In this document: positions 17,046 through 25,865 of the stretch, piece after piece
How positions within the stretch are numbered: position 1 is the stretch's first letter
How the letters are laid out: the number at the start of each line of letters is the position of its first letter
From: Inquilinus sp052078665
Lineage (GTDB): Bacteria > Pseudomonadota > Alphaproteobacteria > DSM-16000 > Inquilinaceae
NCBI RefSeq assembly: GCF_052078665.1
Contig: NZ_JBQJIK010000024.1
Coordinates: 29,494 to 93,493, forward strand
Direction of reading: 5' to 3'
Length of the DNA: 64,000 nt
Made by a program: the position numbers and the translations under genes
Notes under the pieces: generated by a model
What the model was told of the DNA's origin: nothing
The model's database searches: none
What the model saw: only the letters and a program-made list of their open reading frames with translations

Positions 17046-17909
17046 TCAGCTCCGGCGGCCGATGGCGATCGGGGTGGCGAAGCCGCCGATCAGGCGGATG
17101 CGGGGGGCCAGCTCGTCCAGCCGCCCGCCCAGGGTGCCGAGCCTGGCGTCGCCGACGGCGACGAAGCCGGCCACGTCGACCAGATGGACGGCGGAATCCT
17201 CGGCGCTGCGGGCCGGCCGGGTCCAGAACGCCACCGGCGGCAGCCCGGCGGCCTCGAAGATCTGCTTCAGCCGGCTGCGGCTGATGTCGCCGGTGACCTC
17301 GACCGCGACCAGGGCGTGGTCGTCGCCGGTCGGCTCGGGGTCGAGATGGGCGACCGCCAGGGCCAGCGGCTCGTCGCGGTGCCGCTCGGTGACCACGAAG
17401 GGCAGGCTGCCGACGATCCGCGGCGTGCGCGGGTCGTCCGACAGCAGCGTCTGCCACCAGGGGTCGGCGTCGGACTCGACCGGCCACGGCACCACGGCCA
17501 CGGCGGCGCTGCCGTCATAGACGGCGCGGATCGCCTGCATCGGCCCGGCCACCGCGGTGGTCGGGGTGTGGCTGCCGTAATGGTCGCGCGCCAGGTCCCA
17601 CAGCTCGCCCCGGGCCTCGGGCGCGTGCACGGCGACGGCGAAGGGGGCCTGCATGCGGGTGCAGCCGGCGATCAGCTCGCGCCAGATCCGGGTCAGCTCC
17701 GGCAGCGGGAAGCTGCCGCTGTGCCGTTCCGCCAGCCGGCGCAGGATCGCGGCCTCGCGGCCCGGCCGCATCGCCAGCGGGTCGCCGTTCTTGGCGACGG
17801 CAACGTCCTGCACCACCCCGGCCCGCTGCATGATCAGGTCATGAATCGCCTCGTCGATCTCGTCGATCTGCCGGCGCAACGAGTCGAGCGTCTGGGGGGT
17901 GTCTGGCAT
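17046..17909 (-). CDS. Chorismate mutase with reduced prephenate-dehydratase-like C-terminus
   Basis: 287 residues. The N-terminal AroQ chorismate mutase helix bundle (about 5-92) has LRRQIDEIDEAIHDL and the KNGDP segment. The C-terminal 190 residues look like part of a prephenate dehydratase/ACT protein: a region around ALAVAHLDPEP and a DISRSRLKQIFEAAG segment that resembles an ACT domain, but the usual catalytic TRF motif of the dehydratase is not seen. It therefore likely makes prephenate only, with the rest perhaps regulatory. It is first gene of the operon with hisC and tyrC. Confidence 0.82.
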   Translation of the reverse strand: MPDTPQTLDSLRRQIDEIDEAIHDLIMQRAGVVQDVAVAKNGDPLAMRPGREAAILRRLAERHSGSFPLPELTRIWRELIAGCTRMQAPFAVAVHAPEARGELWDLARDHYGSHTPTTAVAGPMQAIRAVYDGSAAVAVVPWPVESDADPWWQTLLSDDPRTPRIVGSLPFVVTERHRDEPLALAVAHLDPEPTGDDHALVAVEVTGDISRSRLKQIFEAAGLPPVAFWTRPARSAEDSAVHLVDVAGFVAVGDARLGTLGGRLDELAPRIRLIGGFATPIAIGRRS

Positions 17910-17950
17910 CGTCTGGAGCGGGCTGGAACCTGCCGGGTCGAGGGCGATCA

Positions 17951-17979
17951 GATGTAGAACGGGCAGGGGGCGAAAGCAA
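17951..17979 (-). promoter_or_regulatory. Candidate promoter of the chorismate mutase-hisC-tyrC operon
   Basis: On the minus strand TTGCTT (17974-17979) and TACATC (17951-17956) are separated by 17 bases, about 40 bases upstream of the chorismate mutase start. The -10 is a poor match, so this is a weak call. Confidence 0.3.
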
Positions 17980-18086
17980 AGGAAACATCTGGGGTTTTAC
18001 GCATCTCGGACGTGGGCTTTCGCTTATCCGGGATCGACACGCCGCAACCCCGGACCGCACATGTCCGTCCCGATTTCCCAGCCCGC

Positions 18087-18848
18087 CTAGCCCGGCTGCT
18101 CCTCGCCCTCGCGCCGTACGCCCAGGGCCGGCTGCGCCGCTCCGACCGGCACCAGCACCGGCCGCCGGGCGCGCAGCTTCTTGCCGCGCGACAGCTGGTA
18201 GATCTGCTTCGACGCCTCGACCATCACCGTGCCGGCGACGCGCTGGAACCAGCGGGCGCCGACCTCCTCCCACACCGGGGCGGTGGACAGCAGGAAGCGC
18301 GACCGGGTCGGCGGCAGCCACAGGGCGCGGGCCACCCGCTCCGGCACGAACTGGTGCTGGCGCAGCATCTGGTTCAGCTGGTTCGAGGAATAGGGCTTGC
18401 CGTGGCCGAACGGGGTGCGGTCGGACCGCGCCCACAGGCTGCGCCGGTTCGGCACCACCACCAGCAGCCGGCCGCTGCCGTTCAGGACGCGCCAGATCTC
18501 GCGCATCAGCTCGCCCAGCTGCTCGGTGGCCTCCAGCCCGTGCACCAGCAGCACCCGGTCGACCGACATGTCGGGCAGCGGCAGCTCGGTCTCCTCGCTC
18601 AGCGCCACCAGGCCGCGGCCGTCCGGCGGCCAATGGGCCACGCCCTGCTCGGCCGGCATGCAGGCGATCACCCGCTCGGCCTCGCCCAGGAACGGCCGCA
18701 GGAACGGCGTGGCGTAGCCCAGGCCGAGGATGATCTGGCCCTGCGTGTCCGGCCACAGCATGCGGATCTGGCGGCGCACCATGCGGCGCACCACCAGGCC
18801 CAGGCTGGTCTCGTAGAATTCGCGCAGATCGATGACGTCGCTGTACAT
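18087..18848 (-). CDS. Class I SAM-dependent methyltransferase
   Basis: 253 residues. The first motif is IILGLGYATPFLRP (near residue 38), followed by a post-motif acidic strand and VDRVLLVHGLE near residue 95, then a hydrophobic GRLLVVVPN strand. There is no DNA methyltransferase (N/D)PPY motif, so it is not part of a restriction system. In Alphaproteobacteria this methyltransferase is usually divergent from gloB; here the protease-nuclease gene separates them. The substrate is unknown. Confidence 0.83.
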   Translation of the reverse strand: MYSDVIDLREFYETSLGLVVRRMVRRQIRMLWPDTQGQIILGLGYATPFLRPFLGEAERVIACMPAEQGVAHWPPDGRGLVALSEETELPLPDMSVDRVLLVHGLEATEQLGELMREIWRVLNGSGRLLVVVPNRRSLWARSDRTPFGHGKPYSSNQLNQMLRQHQFVPERVARALWLPPTRSRFLLSTAPVWEEVGARWFQRVAGTVMVEASKQIYQLSRGKKLRARRPVLVPVGAAQPALGVRREGEEQPG

Positions 18849-18851
18849 CCG

Positions 18852-18887
18852 CCCGTTGTCCTATGGGCGCCCGTCGTCCTATGGGCA
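18852..18887. repeat. Two tandem 18-bp direct repeats
   Basis: Two adjacent 18-base units (18852-18869 and 18870-18887), both built around CGTCCTATGGGC-like sequence, differ at 2 positions. They begin 4 bases upstream of the methyltransferase start, in the divergent promoter region shared with the protease-nuclease gene. They could be tandem regulator sites or a local duplication. Confidence 0.6.
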
Positions 18888-18974
18888 AAGTCACGATAGG
18901 ATAACGCATCGATGGCAGGTTTGAGCCATCGCGAATCCGGCTGCCACACAACAGGATATTTCAGGAGTCGCTTC

Positions 18975-20867
18975 ATGGCCCGCAAGACCGAGCCTCGTGG
19001 AATCGACCCGGAACGCCTGAAGCAGGCCGCCCGCGAGGCCGCGGACCTCTATCTCGACCACCCCAACGTGACCTCGGTCGGCATCGGCCGGAAGATCGAA
19101 GGCGGCAAGCCGACCGGCGAGCTGTGCATCCAGTTCACCGTCGGCCGCAAGATCGCGCCCCACGGGCTGGTGGAGGAGGGCATCCCGCCGCTGCCGAACA
19201 GCATCACCGTCGACGGCGTCACGATCCCGACCGACGTGGTCGAGCGCCGCTACAAGCCGTCCTGGCAACTGGTGCCGCAGGTGGTGAAGGACGAGCGCAA
19301 GCTGCGGCATGACCCGCTGCTGCCCGGCATCAGCGTCAGCCATCCCGCGGGCACGGCCGGCACGCTCGGCTGCATCGTCTATGACCGGCAGGAGGGGCGG
19401 GCGCACATCCTGTCGAACTGGCACGTGCTGCAGGGCGAGCAGGGCCGGCTGGGCGACACCATCGTCCAGCCCGGGCCGTTCGACGACAACCGGGTCGAGA
19501 GCAACGGTTGCGGCGTGCTGGTGCGCAGCCATCTCGGCCTCGCCGGCGACTGCGCCATCGCCCGGATCGAGGGCCGCGGCATCGATCCGAAGATCCTCGA
19601 CCTCGGCGTCCAGGTCGCCCGGCTCGGCCGGCCGGAGCTCGGCGACCGGGCGGTGAAGTCCGGCCGCACCACCGGCGTCACCTGGGGCATCGTCACCCGG
19701 ATCGAGACCACGGTGAAGCTGTCCTATGGCGACGGGGTCGGCACCAAGCGCATCGGCGGCTTCGAGATCGGCCCCGACCCGGACCGCCCGGCGGCGGAGA
19801 ACGAGATCAGCAAGGGCGGCGATTCCGGCTCGGTCTGGCTCGGCCTCGACGGCAAGGGCAACCCGACCGACGTCATGCTCGGCCTGCATTTCGGCGGCGA
19901 GGCCGATGGCGCCGACGCCGGCGAGGGCGACTTCGCGCTGGCCTGCACCGCCGACGCCGTGTTCAAGAAGCTGGAGATCGAGCCGACCCCGCCGGAGCTG
20001 GCGCAGGCCGCGCCGGCCGCCACCGGCGGCGGCTTCGACCCGCAGTTCCTGGCCGGCAAGCCCGTGCCGCTGCCGACGATGTCGAAGGCGCAGGAGACGG
20101 ATGCCGCCAAGGCCGGCGGCTCTCCGATCATCCGCCACACCCATTTCTCGCTGGTGCTCAGCAAGTCGCGCCGCCTGGCCCGCTGGGTGGCCTGGAACGT
20201 CGATGGCGGCCAGATCCGGCTGCTCAGCCGCAACGGGCTGAAGTTCACGGTCGACCCGCTGGTCGATGCGAAATGGCAGACCGGCGACGCGCTCTACGCC
20301 TCCAACCGTCTCGACCGCGGCCATATCGCTCGGCGCCAGGACCTAGTCTGGGGACCGCCGGAAGAGGCGGCGCGGGCCAACCGCGACTCCTTCTACTTCA
20401 CCAACATCGCGCCGCAGCACGAGGCCTACAACCAGTCTGGGCTGAACGGGCTCTGGGGCCTGCTGGAGAACGCGATCCTGGAGGAGGTGGAGGTCGAGCA
20501 GCTCCGCGTCTCGGTGCTGGGCGGCCCGGTGTTCCGCGACGACGACCCGGTCTATCGCGACACCGCCATCCCGCGCGACTTCTGGAAGATCGTGGCCTAT
20601 GTCGAGGCCGGGGCGCTCAAGGCCAAGGCCTTCCTGCTGACCCAGGAGGACCTCTTGAACCGGATCGAGGTGCTGGGGCTGGAGCCGTTCCGGCTGTACC
20701 AGCTGCCGATCGCGGAGCTGGAAAGCCGCACCGGGCTCGATTTCGGCGACCTCAAGGCGGCCGACGACCGGGCGGCGCCCGTCCGCCCGGCGCGCGGCCG
20801 CCGCGGCGTGGCCGAGGCCCTGCCGCGGGTGACGCTGATCGAAACGCTGGCCGATATCGAGCTCTGA
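18975..20867 (+). CDS. Trypsin-like protease fused to DNA/RNA non-specific endonuclease
   Basis: 630 residues from ATG at 18975 behind AGGAG. The N-terminal half (about 30-335) is a trypsin/Nal1-like serine protease: H150 in SNWHVL, D192 in GDCAIA and S284 in GGDSGS form a complete triad. The C-terminal half (about 385-590) is a NUC1/EndoG-type endonuclease with DRGH (447-450), N477, N486 and E498 in the NQ...WGLLE block, all of the known catalytic and Mg-binding positions. No signal peptide or membrane helix is visible, so both toxic activities appear cytosolic unless kept inactive. A Pro/Ala-rich linker (335-370) joins the halves. It lies between two genes that are normally divergent neighbours, which suggests insertion of an accessory gene. 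A defence or self-killing role is inference. Confidence 0.88.
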   Translation: MARKTEPRGIDPERLKQAAREAADLYLDHPNVTSVGIGRKIEGGKPTGELCIQFTVGRKIAPHGLVEEGIPPLPNSITVDGVTIPTDVVERRYKPSWQLVPQVVKDERKLRHDPLLPGISVSHPAGTAGTLGCIVYDRQEGRAHILSNWHVLQGEQGRLGDTIVQPGPFDDNRVESNGCGVLVRSHLGLAGDCAIARIEGRGIDPKILDLGVQVARLGRPELGDRAVKSGRTTGVTWGIVTRIETTVKLSYGDGVGTKRIGGFEIGPDPDRPAAENEISKGGDSGSVWLGLDGKGNPTDVMLGLHFGGEADGADAGEGDFALACTADAVFKKLEIEPTPPELAQAAPAATGGGFDPQFLAGKPVPLPTMSKAQETDAAKAGGSPIIRHTHFSLVLSKSRRLARWVAWNVDGGQIRLLSRNGLKFTVDPLVDAKWQTGDALYASNRLDRGHIARRQDLVWGPPEEAARANRDSFYFTNIAPQHEAYNQSGLNGLWGLLENAILEEVEVEQLRVSVLGGPVFRDDDPVYRDTAIPRDFWKIVAYVEAGALKAKAFLLTQEDLLNRIEVLGLEPFRLYQLPIAELESRTGLDFGDLKAADDRAAPVRPARGRRGVAEALPRVTLIETLADIEL

Positions 20868-20941
20868 TTGGGATTGGGTCGCGGACATGGTCGGGAGCGG
20901 CTATGCTGCCCCGACCCGATCCCGCTGATCCAGGAGGACGC

Positions 20942-21712
20942 ATGGCCTCGCTTCGCGTCACGCTGATTCCCGTCCTGAAGGACAACTACGCCTATCTGCT
21001 GGAGGATGATTCGACCGGCATGATCGGGGTGGTCGATCCCGGTGAGGCCGACCCGGTGGCCGCGAAGCTGGAGGCCAAGGGCGGCCGGCTGGACTGGATC
21101 CTGAACACCCACCATCACGGCGACCATGTCGGCGGCAACCACGAGTTGGCGAAGCGCTACGGCGCCTCGATCGTCGGGCCGGCGGCGGAATCGGCGCGCA
21201 TCCCCGACCTCGACCGCGGCGTGGCCGAGGGCGACCACGTCATGGTCGGCGCCGCCCGGGGTTCCGTGATCGATGTGCCCGGCCACACCGCCGGCCACAT
21301 CGCCTTCTGGTTCGAGGATGCCGGCGTGCTGTTCTGCGGCGACACCCTGTTCGCCCTCGGCTGCGGCCGGCTGCTCGAGGGCACGCCCGAGCAGATGTGG
21401 TCCAGCCTGCTGAAGCTGCGGGCGCTGCCGGACACCACCCGGATCTATTGCGGCCATGAATACACCCAGTCGAACGCCCGCTTCGCGCTGACGGTCGACA
21501 GCGCCAACCCGGTGCTGCAGGCCTATGCCGAGGATGTCGACGACGCGCGCGAGAGCGGCGCCGCCACCATTCCGGCCCAGCTCGGCCGCGAGAAGCTGGC
21601 CAACCCCTTCCTGCGCGCCGACAAGCCGGAGCTGCAGGCCGCGATCGGCATGGCCGGGGCAGATCCCGTCGCCGTCTTCGCCGAGATCCGCGGCCGCAAG
21701 GACCGGTTTTGA
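20942..21712 (+). CDS. gloB: Hydroxyacylglutathione hydrolase (glyoxalase II)
   Basis: 256 residues. Hydrolyses S-lactoylglutathione to lactate and glutathione in methylglyoxal detoxification. The metallo-beta-lactamase metal site is THHHGDH (H57, H59, D61, H62), with HTAGH near residue 118, FCGDTLF near 138 and YCGHEYT near 170. The C-terminal HAGH domain carries NPFLR, as expected. The ATG follows CAGGAGG. The ribosome site and 74-base spacer suggest its own promoter or readthrough from the protease-nuclease gene. Confidence 0.97.
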   Translation: MASLRVTLIPVLKDNYAYLLEDDSTGMIGVVDPGEADPVAAKLEAKGGRLDWILNTHHHGDHVGGNHELAKRYGASIVGPAAESARIPDLDRGVAEGDHVMVGAARGSVIDVPGHTAGHIAFWFEDAGVLFCGDTLFALGCGRLLEGTPEQMWSSLLKLRALPDTTRIYCGHEYTQSNARFALTVDSANPVLQAYAEDVDDARESGAATIPAQLGREKLANPFLRADKPELQAAIGMAGADPVAVFAEIRGRKDRF

Positions 21713-21716
21713 AAGG

Positions 21717-23447
21717 CTACTGCGCCGGCACCGCTTCAGGCTCGGCATAGCCGGAGCGGCCCTGCCCCCTCGTCGCCGCCGAGGTGATCCGGGCCAGCAC
21801 ATCGGCGCGATTCACCGATTTGCGCTCGGCGTCGATCCGGTTGATCAGGAGGTCCGCCCGCTCGACGCTGCCGAGGATGGCCAGCAGGGCGCCGCGCTCG
21901 ACCGCGCCGATGCCGGCGCCGGCGTTCAGGACCCGCGTCCGCAGATCCTCGACGGCGGGGATGGTGACATGGCCGGCCGGCATGCTGGGGGGCTTCACGC
22001 CGCCGTTCGGCATGATCTGCCGCATCGCGTGGTCGAGCTTCAGCAGCGCGGCGTCGACGATCTCCCGGGCCTGCTTGCCGAAGGTCTCGCGCTTCACGCG
22101 CCGCGCGACCTGATGCAGCGATTCGGCGAGGCTGGCGGTGAAATCGGCCTCCTCGATCAGGCTCGCCACCAGGTCGAGCTGGTCGTAGGGCATGTCCTCC
22201 CGGAACAGCGAGGCCGAATAGGCGCGGATATCGCGGTTGAGGATGTCGACCGCGATGAAGTGCTCGCCGGGGTCCTTCGGGGCGGATTTGGCGCCGCGCG
22301 CGATGTCGAGGAACACGGCGCCGGCCTCGAGGTCGCGCAGCGTCTCCTGCTGCACGGCCGGGACGGCCTTCAACAGGTCGCCCGAGAAGGCGCGATCGAG
22401 ATATTTCGGCGTCGAATAGTCCTCGATGTCGTCGGCTTCGGTATGGCCGACACGGGACAGGTATTTCTCGAACGCCCCGGTGAAGGGGAACAGCAGCAGG
22501 GTGTTGAAGATGTTGAACGCCGTCGAATAGAGGCCGATGGCCACCGGCACCAGCGGGAAGGTCTCCTTGCCGTCGACGATGACGGGGATGCCGGGATCGC
22601 CGCCGAACCACTGCATCGCGACTTCGAGCAGCTGCATCGAGAGGAAGAACAGCGGCAGCATCACCGCGACGCCCAGGAAGTTGAACGAGATGTGGGCGTA
22701 GGCCGCGCGCTTGGCGTTCTTGGAGAGGTTGAGCGAGGCCATCCAGGACGTGATCGTGGTGCCGAGATCGGCGCCGAGCGAGAAGGCGACGGCCGTCTGC
22801 CATTCGAGGATGCCGGCCGCGCCGAGGCCCATGACGATGCCGATCGTGGCGGATGACGAGTGGATCAGCGCCGTGATCAGGGCGGCCACCAGCACGCAGC
22901 TGATCAGGCCCAGGAAGCCCTCCGCATTGAGGCTCGAGATCAGCGACATGATCTCGGGCATGTTGCGCAGGGGCTTGAGGCCGCCGGTCATCAGGTTCAG
23001 GCCGTAGAAGATCAGGCCGAACCCCATGCAGGCGAGCGCGATGTTCCGGACCCGCTCATCCTTCGCGAACACGTAGATCAGGGCCGATACGCCCGCGAAC
23101 AACAGGCCGAGGGGGCCGAGCGGCAGGGCGATCAGCCCGTTGCCGAGCGTGGTGCCGATATTGGCGCCCATGATCACGCTGATGGCGGGACGCAGGGCGA
23201 CGACGCCCGCATTGACCAGCCCGACCACCATGACGGTCATCGCCGTCGAGGATTGCAGGACGCCGGTGATCACCGTGCCCGCCAGCACACCCTTCACCGG
23301 CGTTCCGGCGAACTTGGCCAGCAATTCGCGCATCCGGTTGACGGCCAGCGCCTGGATGCCGTTCGACATGAACTCGAGGCCGAGCAGGAATATGCCGAGG
23401 CCCCCGATCACCGGGACGATGATCTCGCGGAAATAATCGATGTTCAT
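21717..23447 (-). CDS. Na+/phosphate symporter family protein with PhoU-like domain
   Basis: 576 residues. Two inverted Na_Pi_cotrans repeats carry the signature QSSTAMTVM (near residue 70) and HSSSATIGIVMG (near 205), with about nine membrane helices. The last 220 residues are a soluble four-helix PhoU-like domain. The ATG at 23447 is the first before the start helix. A PstS-like binding protein precedes it by 28 bases on the same strand. That pairing implies phosphate or phosphonate uptake with a periplasmic receptor; no PstCAB permease genes are nearby. Confidence 0.92.
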   Translation of the reverse strand: MNIDYFREIIVPVIGGLGIFLLGLEFMSNGIQALAVNRMRELLAKFAGTPVKGVLAGTVITGVLQSSTAMTVMVVGLVNAGVVALRPAISVIMGANIGTTLGNGLIALPLGPLGLLFAGVSALIYVFAKDERVRNIALACMGFGLIFYGLNLMTGGLKPLRNMPEIMSLISSLNAEGFLGLISCVLVAALITALIHSSSATIGIVMGLGAAGILEWQTAVAFSLGADLGTTITSWMASLNLSKNAKRAAYAHISFNFLGVAVMLPLFFLSMQLLEVAMQWFGGDPGIPVIVDGKETFPLVPVAIGLYSTAFNIFNTLLLFPFTGAFEKYLSRVGHTEADDIEDYSTPKYLDRAFSGDLLKAVPAVQQETLRDLEAGAVFLDIARGAKSAPKDPGEHFIAVDILNRDIRAYSASLFREDMPYDQLDLVASLIEEADFTASLAESLHQVARRVKRETFGKQAREIVDAALLKLDHAMRQIMPNGGVKPPSMPAGHVTIPAVEDLRTRVLNAGAGIGAVERGALLAILGSVERADLLINRIDAERKSVNRADVLARITSAATRGQGRSGYAEPEAVPAQ

Positions 23448-23475
23448 CGTCCTGTTCCCTCTTCGGCCCGGTGTT

Positions 23476-24582
23476 TCAAAAAGCCTCCGCCCCGGGGAGG
23501 TTGGCGCGCCAGTAGTCCTTGACCCGGTCGACCAGCTCGGGCGGCAGCGCCACATAGCCGAGGGCGGTCGCCTGGGGGCCGCCTTGTCCGAGCGCGTAGT
23601 CCAGGAAGGCGAGCGTCCGCCGGGTGCGCGCGGCCGACCGCTGGGTCTTGTGCATCAGCACGAAGGTGGCGGCCGTGAGCGGATACGCATCCGGCTCGGC
23701 GGCGTCGGTCAGATGCAGGTAGAAGCCCTTGGCCGGGTCCCATGCGGCGCGGGCCGCCGTCGCGGCGAACGCCTCGGGGCTGGGCGTGATGAAGCGGCCG
23801 CCGGCATTGCCGAGCTGCGCGAAGATCAGCCCGGCCCGTCCGACCTGGCCGAACTCGACATAGCCGATCGCACCCTTGGTCCGCTTGACGGCGTCGAGCA
23901 TGCCCGAACTGCCCTCGGCGCCGGCGCCGGCCGGCCACCGGATCAGCGTGTCGCTGCCGACGCGGTCCTTCCATTCGGGGCTGGAGGCCGACAGATAGCG
24001 CGTCCAGACCAGCGTCGACCCCGATCCGTCGGCGCGGTGCAGCACCGCGATCGCCTGGTCGGGCAGGGCAACCCCGTCATTGAGGGCGGCGATCGCCGGA
24101 TCGTTCCAACGGGTGATCCTGCCGAGATAGATCCCGGCGAGCACATCCCCTCCGAGCTTCAGCTCGCCGGCCCGGATGCCGTCCAGGTTGACCACGGCGG
24201 CGAGCCCGCCGATGACAACCGGAAACTGCGCCAAGCCGCGCGCGGCCAGGTCCGCGGGTGGAAGGGGCGCGTCCGAGGCGGCGAAGTCGACCTCCGGCTG
24301 CGCCAGGCGCATGATCCCGCCGAGCGAGCCGATCGGCTCGTAGTCGATGCCGCGGTCGTCGACCAGGAAATCGCCGTCGCCGGAGCGGAACTCCAGGAAT
24401 CCCTTCGCCCAGGCACTGATCACCGGAAAGGCGAAGGTCGAGCCCGACCCCTGCACGCGCTGCGCCGCCGCGTCATGGGTCGAAGCCAGTGTCATCACGG
24501 CGGCGGCGGCGATGACGGCCGATGCCATGATGGCGAGACGGCGCGTGACACCGGGCCGGCGAATGCGGCTGAAAGCAGGCAC
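23476..24582 (-). CDS. PstS-like phosphate-binding protein
   Basis: 368 residues starting with GTG behind GGGGGAGG. A basic N-region, a hydrophobic core and an AAAQ cleavage-like site near residue 40 form a Sec signal. The mature part has the PstS hallmarks: GSGSTFAFP, the SDAPL segment, GRITRWNDPAI and RADGSGSTLVWTRYL, which bind phosphate. It is transcribed with the Na/Pi symporter rather than with a PstCAB ABC transporter. It probably binds phosphate in the periplasm. Confidence 0.9.
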   Translation of the reverse strand: MPAFSRIRRPGVTRRLAIMASAVIAAAAVMTLASTHDAAAQRVQGSGSTFAFPVISAWAKGFLEFRSGDGDFLVDDRGIDYEPIGSLGGIMRLAQPEVDFAASDAPLPPADLAARGLAQFPVVIGGLAAVVNLDGIRAGELKLGGDVLAGIYLGRITRWNDPAIAALNDGVALPDQAIAVLHRADGSGSTLVWTRYLSASSPEWKDRVGSDTLIRWPAGAGAEGSSGMLDAVKRTKGAIGYVEFGQVGRAGLIFAQLGNAGGRFITPSPEAFAATAARAAWDPAKGFYLHLTDAAEPDAYPLTAATFVLMHKTQRSAARTRRTLAFLDYALGQGGPQATALGYVALPPELVDRVKDYWRANLPGAEAF

Positions 24583-24802
24583 GCCACCTCCCCCTCGATT
24601 GGATGGCGAAAAAATGCACTGTAGAGGCAGCATGTGACGTTTCGGTTAAGGGGACATTTCGTGCCGAATTTATCTCGACCTGCTGTCCCCGGCCGCGCCG
24701 AGGCCTGCCTCCGGATGTCCTATGGTTTTGCCGGGAGCCGCGGCTTGACCTATGGTCACAGGCCCTGACCGCCTCGCCGGCCGATTTCCAACCAGGACGA
24801 TC

Positions 24803-25405
24803 ATGAAGCTCCTCTACAGCCCGTTCTCGCCCTTCGCCCGCAAGGTCCGCATCGCCGCCATCGAGACCGGCCTGCAGGACCGGATCGAGGTGGTGCCGAC
24901 CAGCACCGAGGACTCGGCCAGCGGCCTGTCGGCACGCAACCCGCTGAACAAGATCCCGGTGCTGGAGACGGAGTTCGGCCCGCTCTACGACAGCCCGGTG
25001 ATCTGCGAGTATCTCGACTCGCTGCATGACGGGGCGACGCTGTTCCCGGCCTCGGGCCCGGCCCGCTGGCAGGCCCTGCGCTGGCAGGCCCTGGCCGACG
25101 GGCTGATGGATGCGGCGCTGCTGATCCGCTACGAGCTGACGCTGCGCCAGGAGGGTGGGCGCAGCGAGCCCTGGGTCGAGCGCCAGAAGGCCAAGATCCG
25201 CACCGCGCTCGACCGGATGGAGGCCGATGCGGCGGAGCTCGACGGGCCGCTGACCATCGGCGCGATCGGCGCCGCCTGCGCCCTCGGCTATCTCGACCTG
25301 CGCTTCGCCGACTGGGGCTGGCGCGAGACCCATCCGCGCCTCGCCGCCTGGCATGCGGGCTTCGCCGAGCGGCCGTCCTACATCGCGACGATCGCCCAGG
25401 CATGA
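24803..25405 (+). CDS. Glutathione S-transferase family protein
   Basis: 200 residues. N-terminal thioredoxin-fold domain with SPFSPFARKV at the glutathione site (no CxxC; a serine takes the catalytic position), and the NPLNKIPVLE and YDSPVICEYL motifs. The C-terminal helical domain follows, from residue about 85. The ATG is preceded by AGGACG. It overlaps the cupin gene by ATGA, so the two are coupled. The substrate is unknown. Confidence 0.92.
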   Translation: MKLLYSPFSPFARKVRIAAIETGLQDRIEVVPTSTEDSASGLSARNPLNKIPVLETEFGPLYDSPVICEYLDSLHDGATLFPASGPARWQALRWQALADGLMDAALLIRYELTLRQEGGRSEPWVERQKAKIRTALDRMEADAAELDGPLTIGAIGAACALGYLDLRFADWGWRETHPRLAAWHAGFAERPSYIATIAQA

Positions 25406-25839
25406 GCGCCGCGCTGACGCCGGAGGCGATCATCGCCAGGCTCGGCATGCAGCCGCACCCCGAGGGTGGGCACTACGTCGAGCTGTGGCGCGACCCGCCG
25501 CCGGCCGGCGGCCGCGGCCGGGCCTCGCTGATCCACTTCCTGCTGCGGGCCGGCGAGGTCTCGCACTGGCACGCGGTCGATGCGCCGGAGATCTGGATCT
25601 GGCAGGCCGGCGCGCCGCTGGAGCTGTCGATCGCCGAGACCGGCCAGGCGGGCGAGGTGCTGCGCCTCGGCCCCGACCTGATGGCCGGCGACCGCTTCCA
25701 GGGCGTGGTGCCGGAGGGGCACTGGCAGGCCGCCCGCAGCCTCGGCGACTGGACTTTGGTCAGCTGCGTCGTCGCCCCAGCCTTCCGCTTCGAAGGCTTC
25801 ACCCTGGCCCCACCGGACTGGCGGCCGGAGTTGGGGTAG
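25402..25839 (+). CDS. Cupin (DUF985 family)
   Basis: 145 residues. Begins with LGMQPHPEGGHY, the DUF985 signature, followed by RAGEVSHWHAVDAPEIW, which holds the metal or ligand-binding histidines of the beta-barrel. A full-length single cupin domain with no signal peptide. It is translationally coupled to the GST gene (ATGA overlap). Related proteins bind sugars or nucleotides, but this member's function is unknown. Confidence 0.9.
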   Translation: MSAALTPEAIIARLGMQPHPEGGHYVELWRDPPPAGGRGRASLIHFLLRAGEVSHWHAVDAPEIWIWQAGAPLELSIAETGQAGEVLRLGPDLMAGDRFQGVVPEGHWQAARSLGDWTLVSCVVAPAFRFEGFTLAPPDWRPELG

Positions 25840-25865
25840 GAGAGCCAAGAAGGGACTGTCCTTTT

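Noticed and set aside
18087..20867. Methyltransferase plus nuclease as a restriction-modification system
   Set aside because: The methyltransferase lacks DNA-methyltransferase motifs such as (N/D)PP(Y/F), is divergent, and the nuclease is of the non-specific NUC1 type.
24620..24660. Possible Pho box upstream of the PstS-like gene
   Set aside because: The best match to tandem CTGTCAT half-sites (around CGTCACATGCTGCC) is too poor at the 11-base spacing.
24603..24806. A 67-codon open frame in the pstS/GST gap
   Set aside because: No ribosome site, no family match and it overlaps the start of the GST gene.
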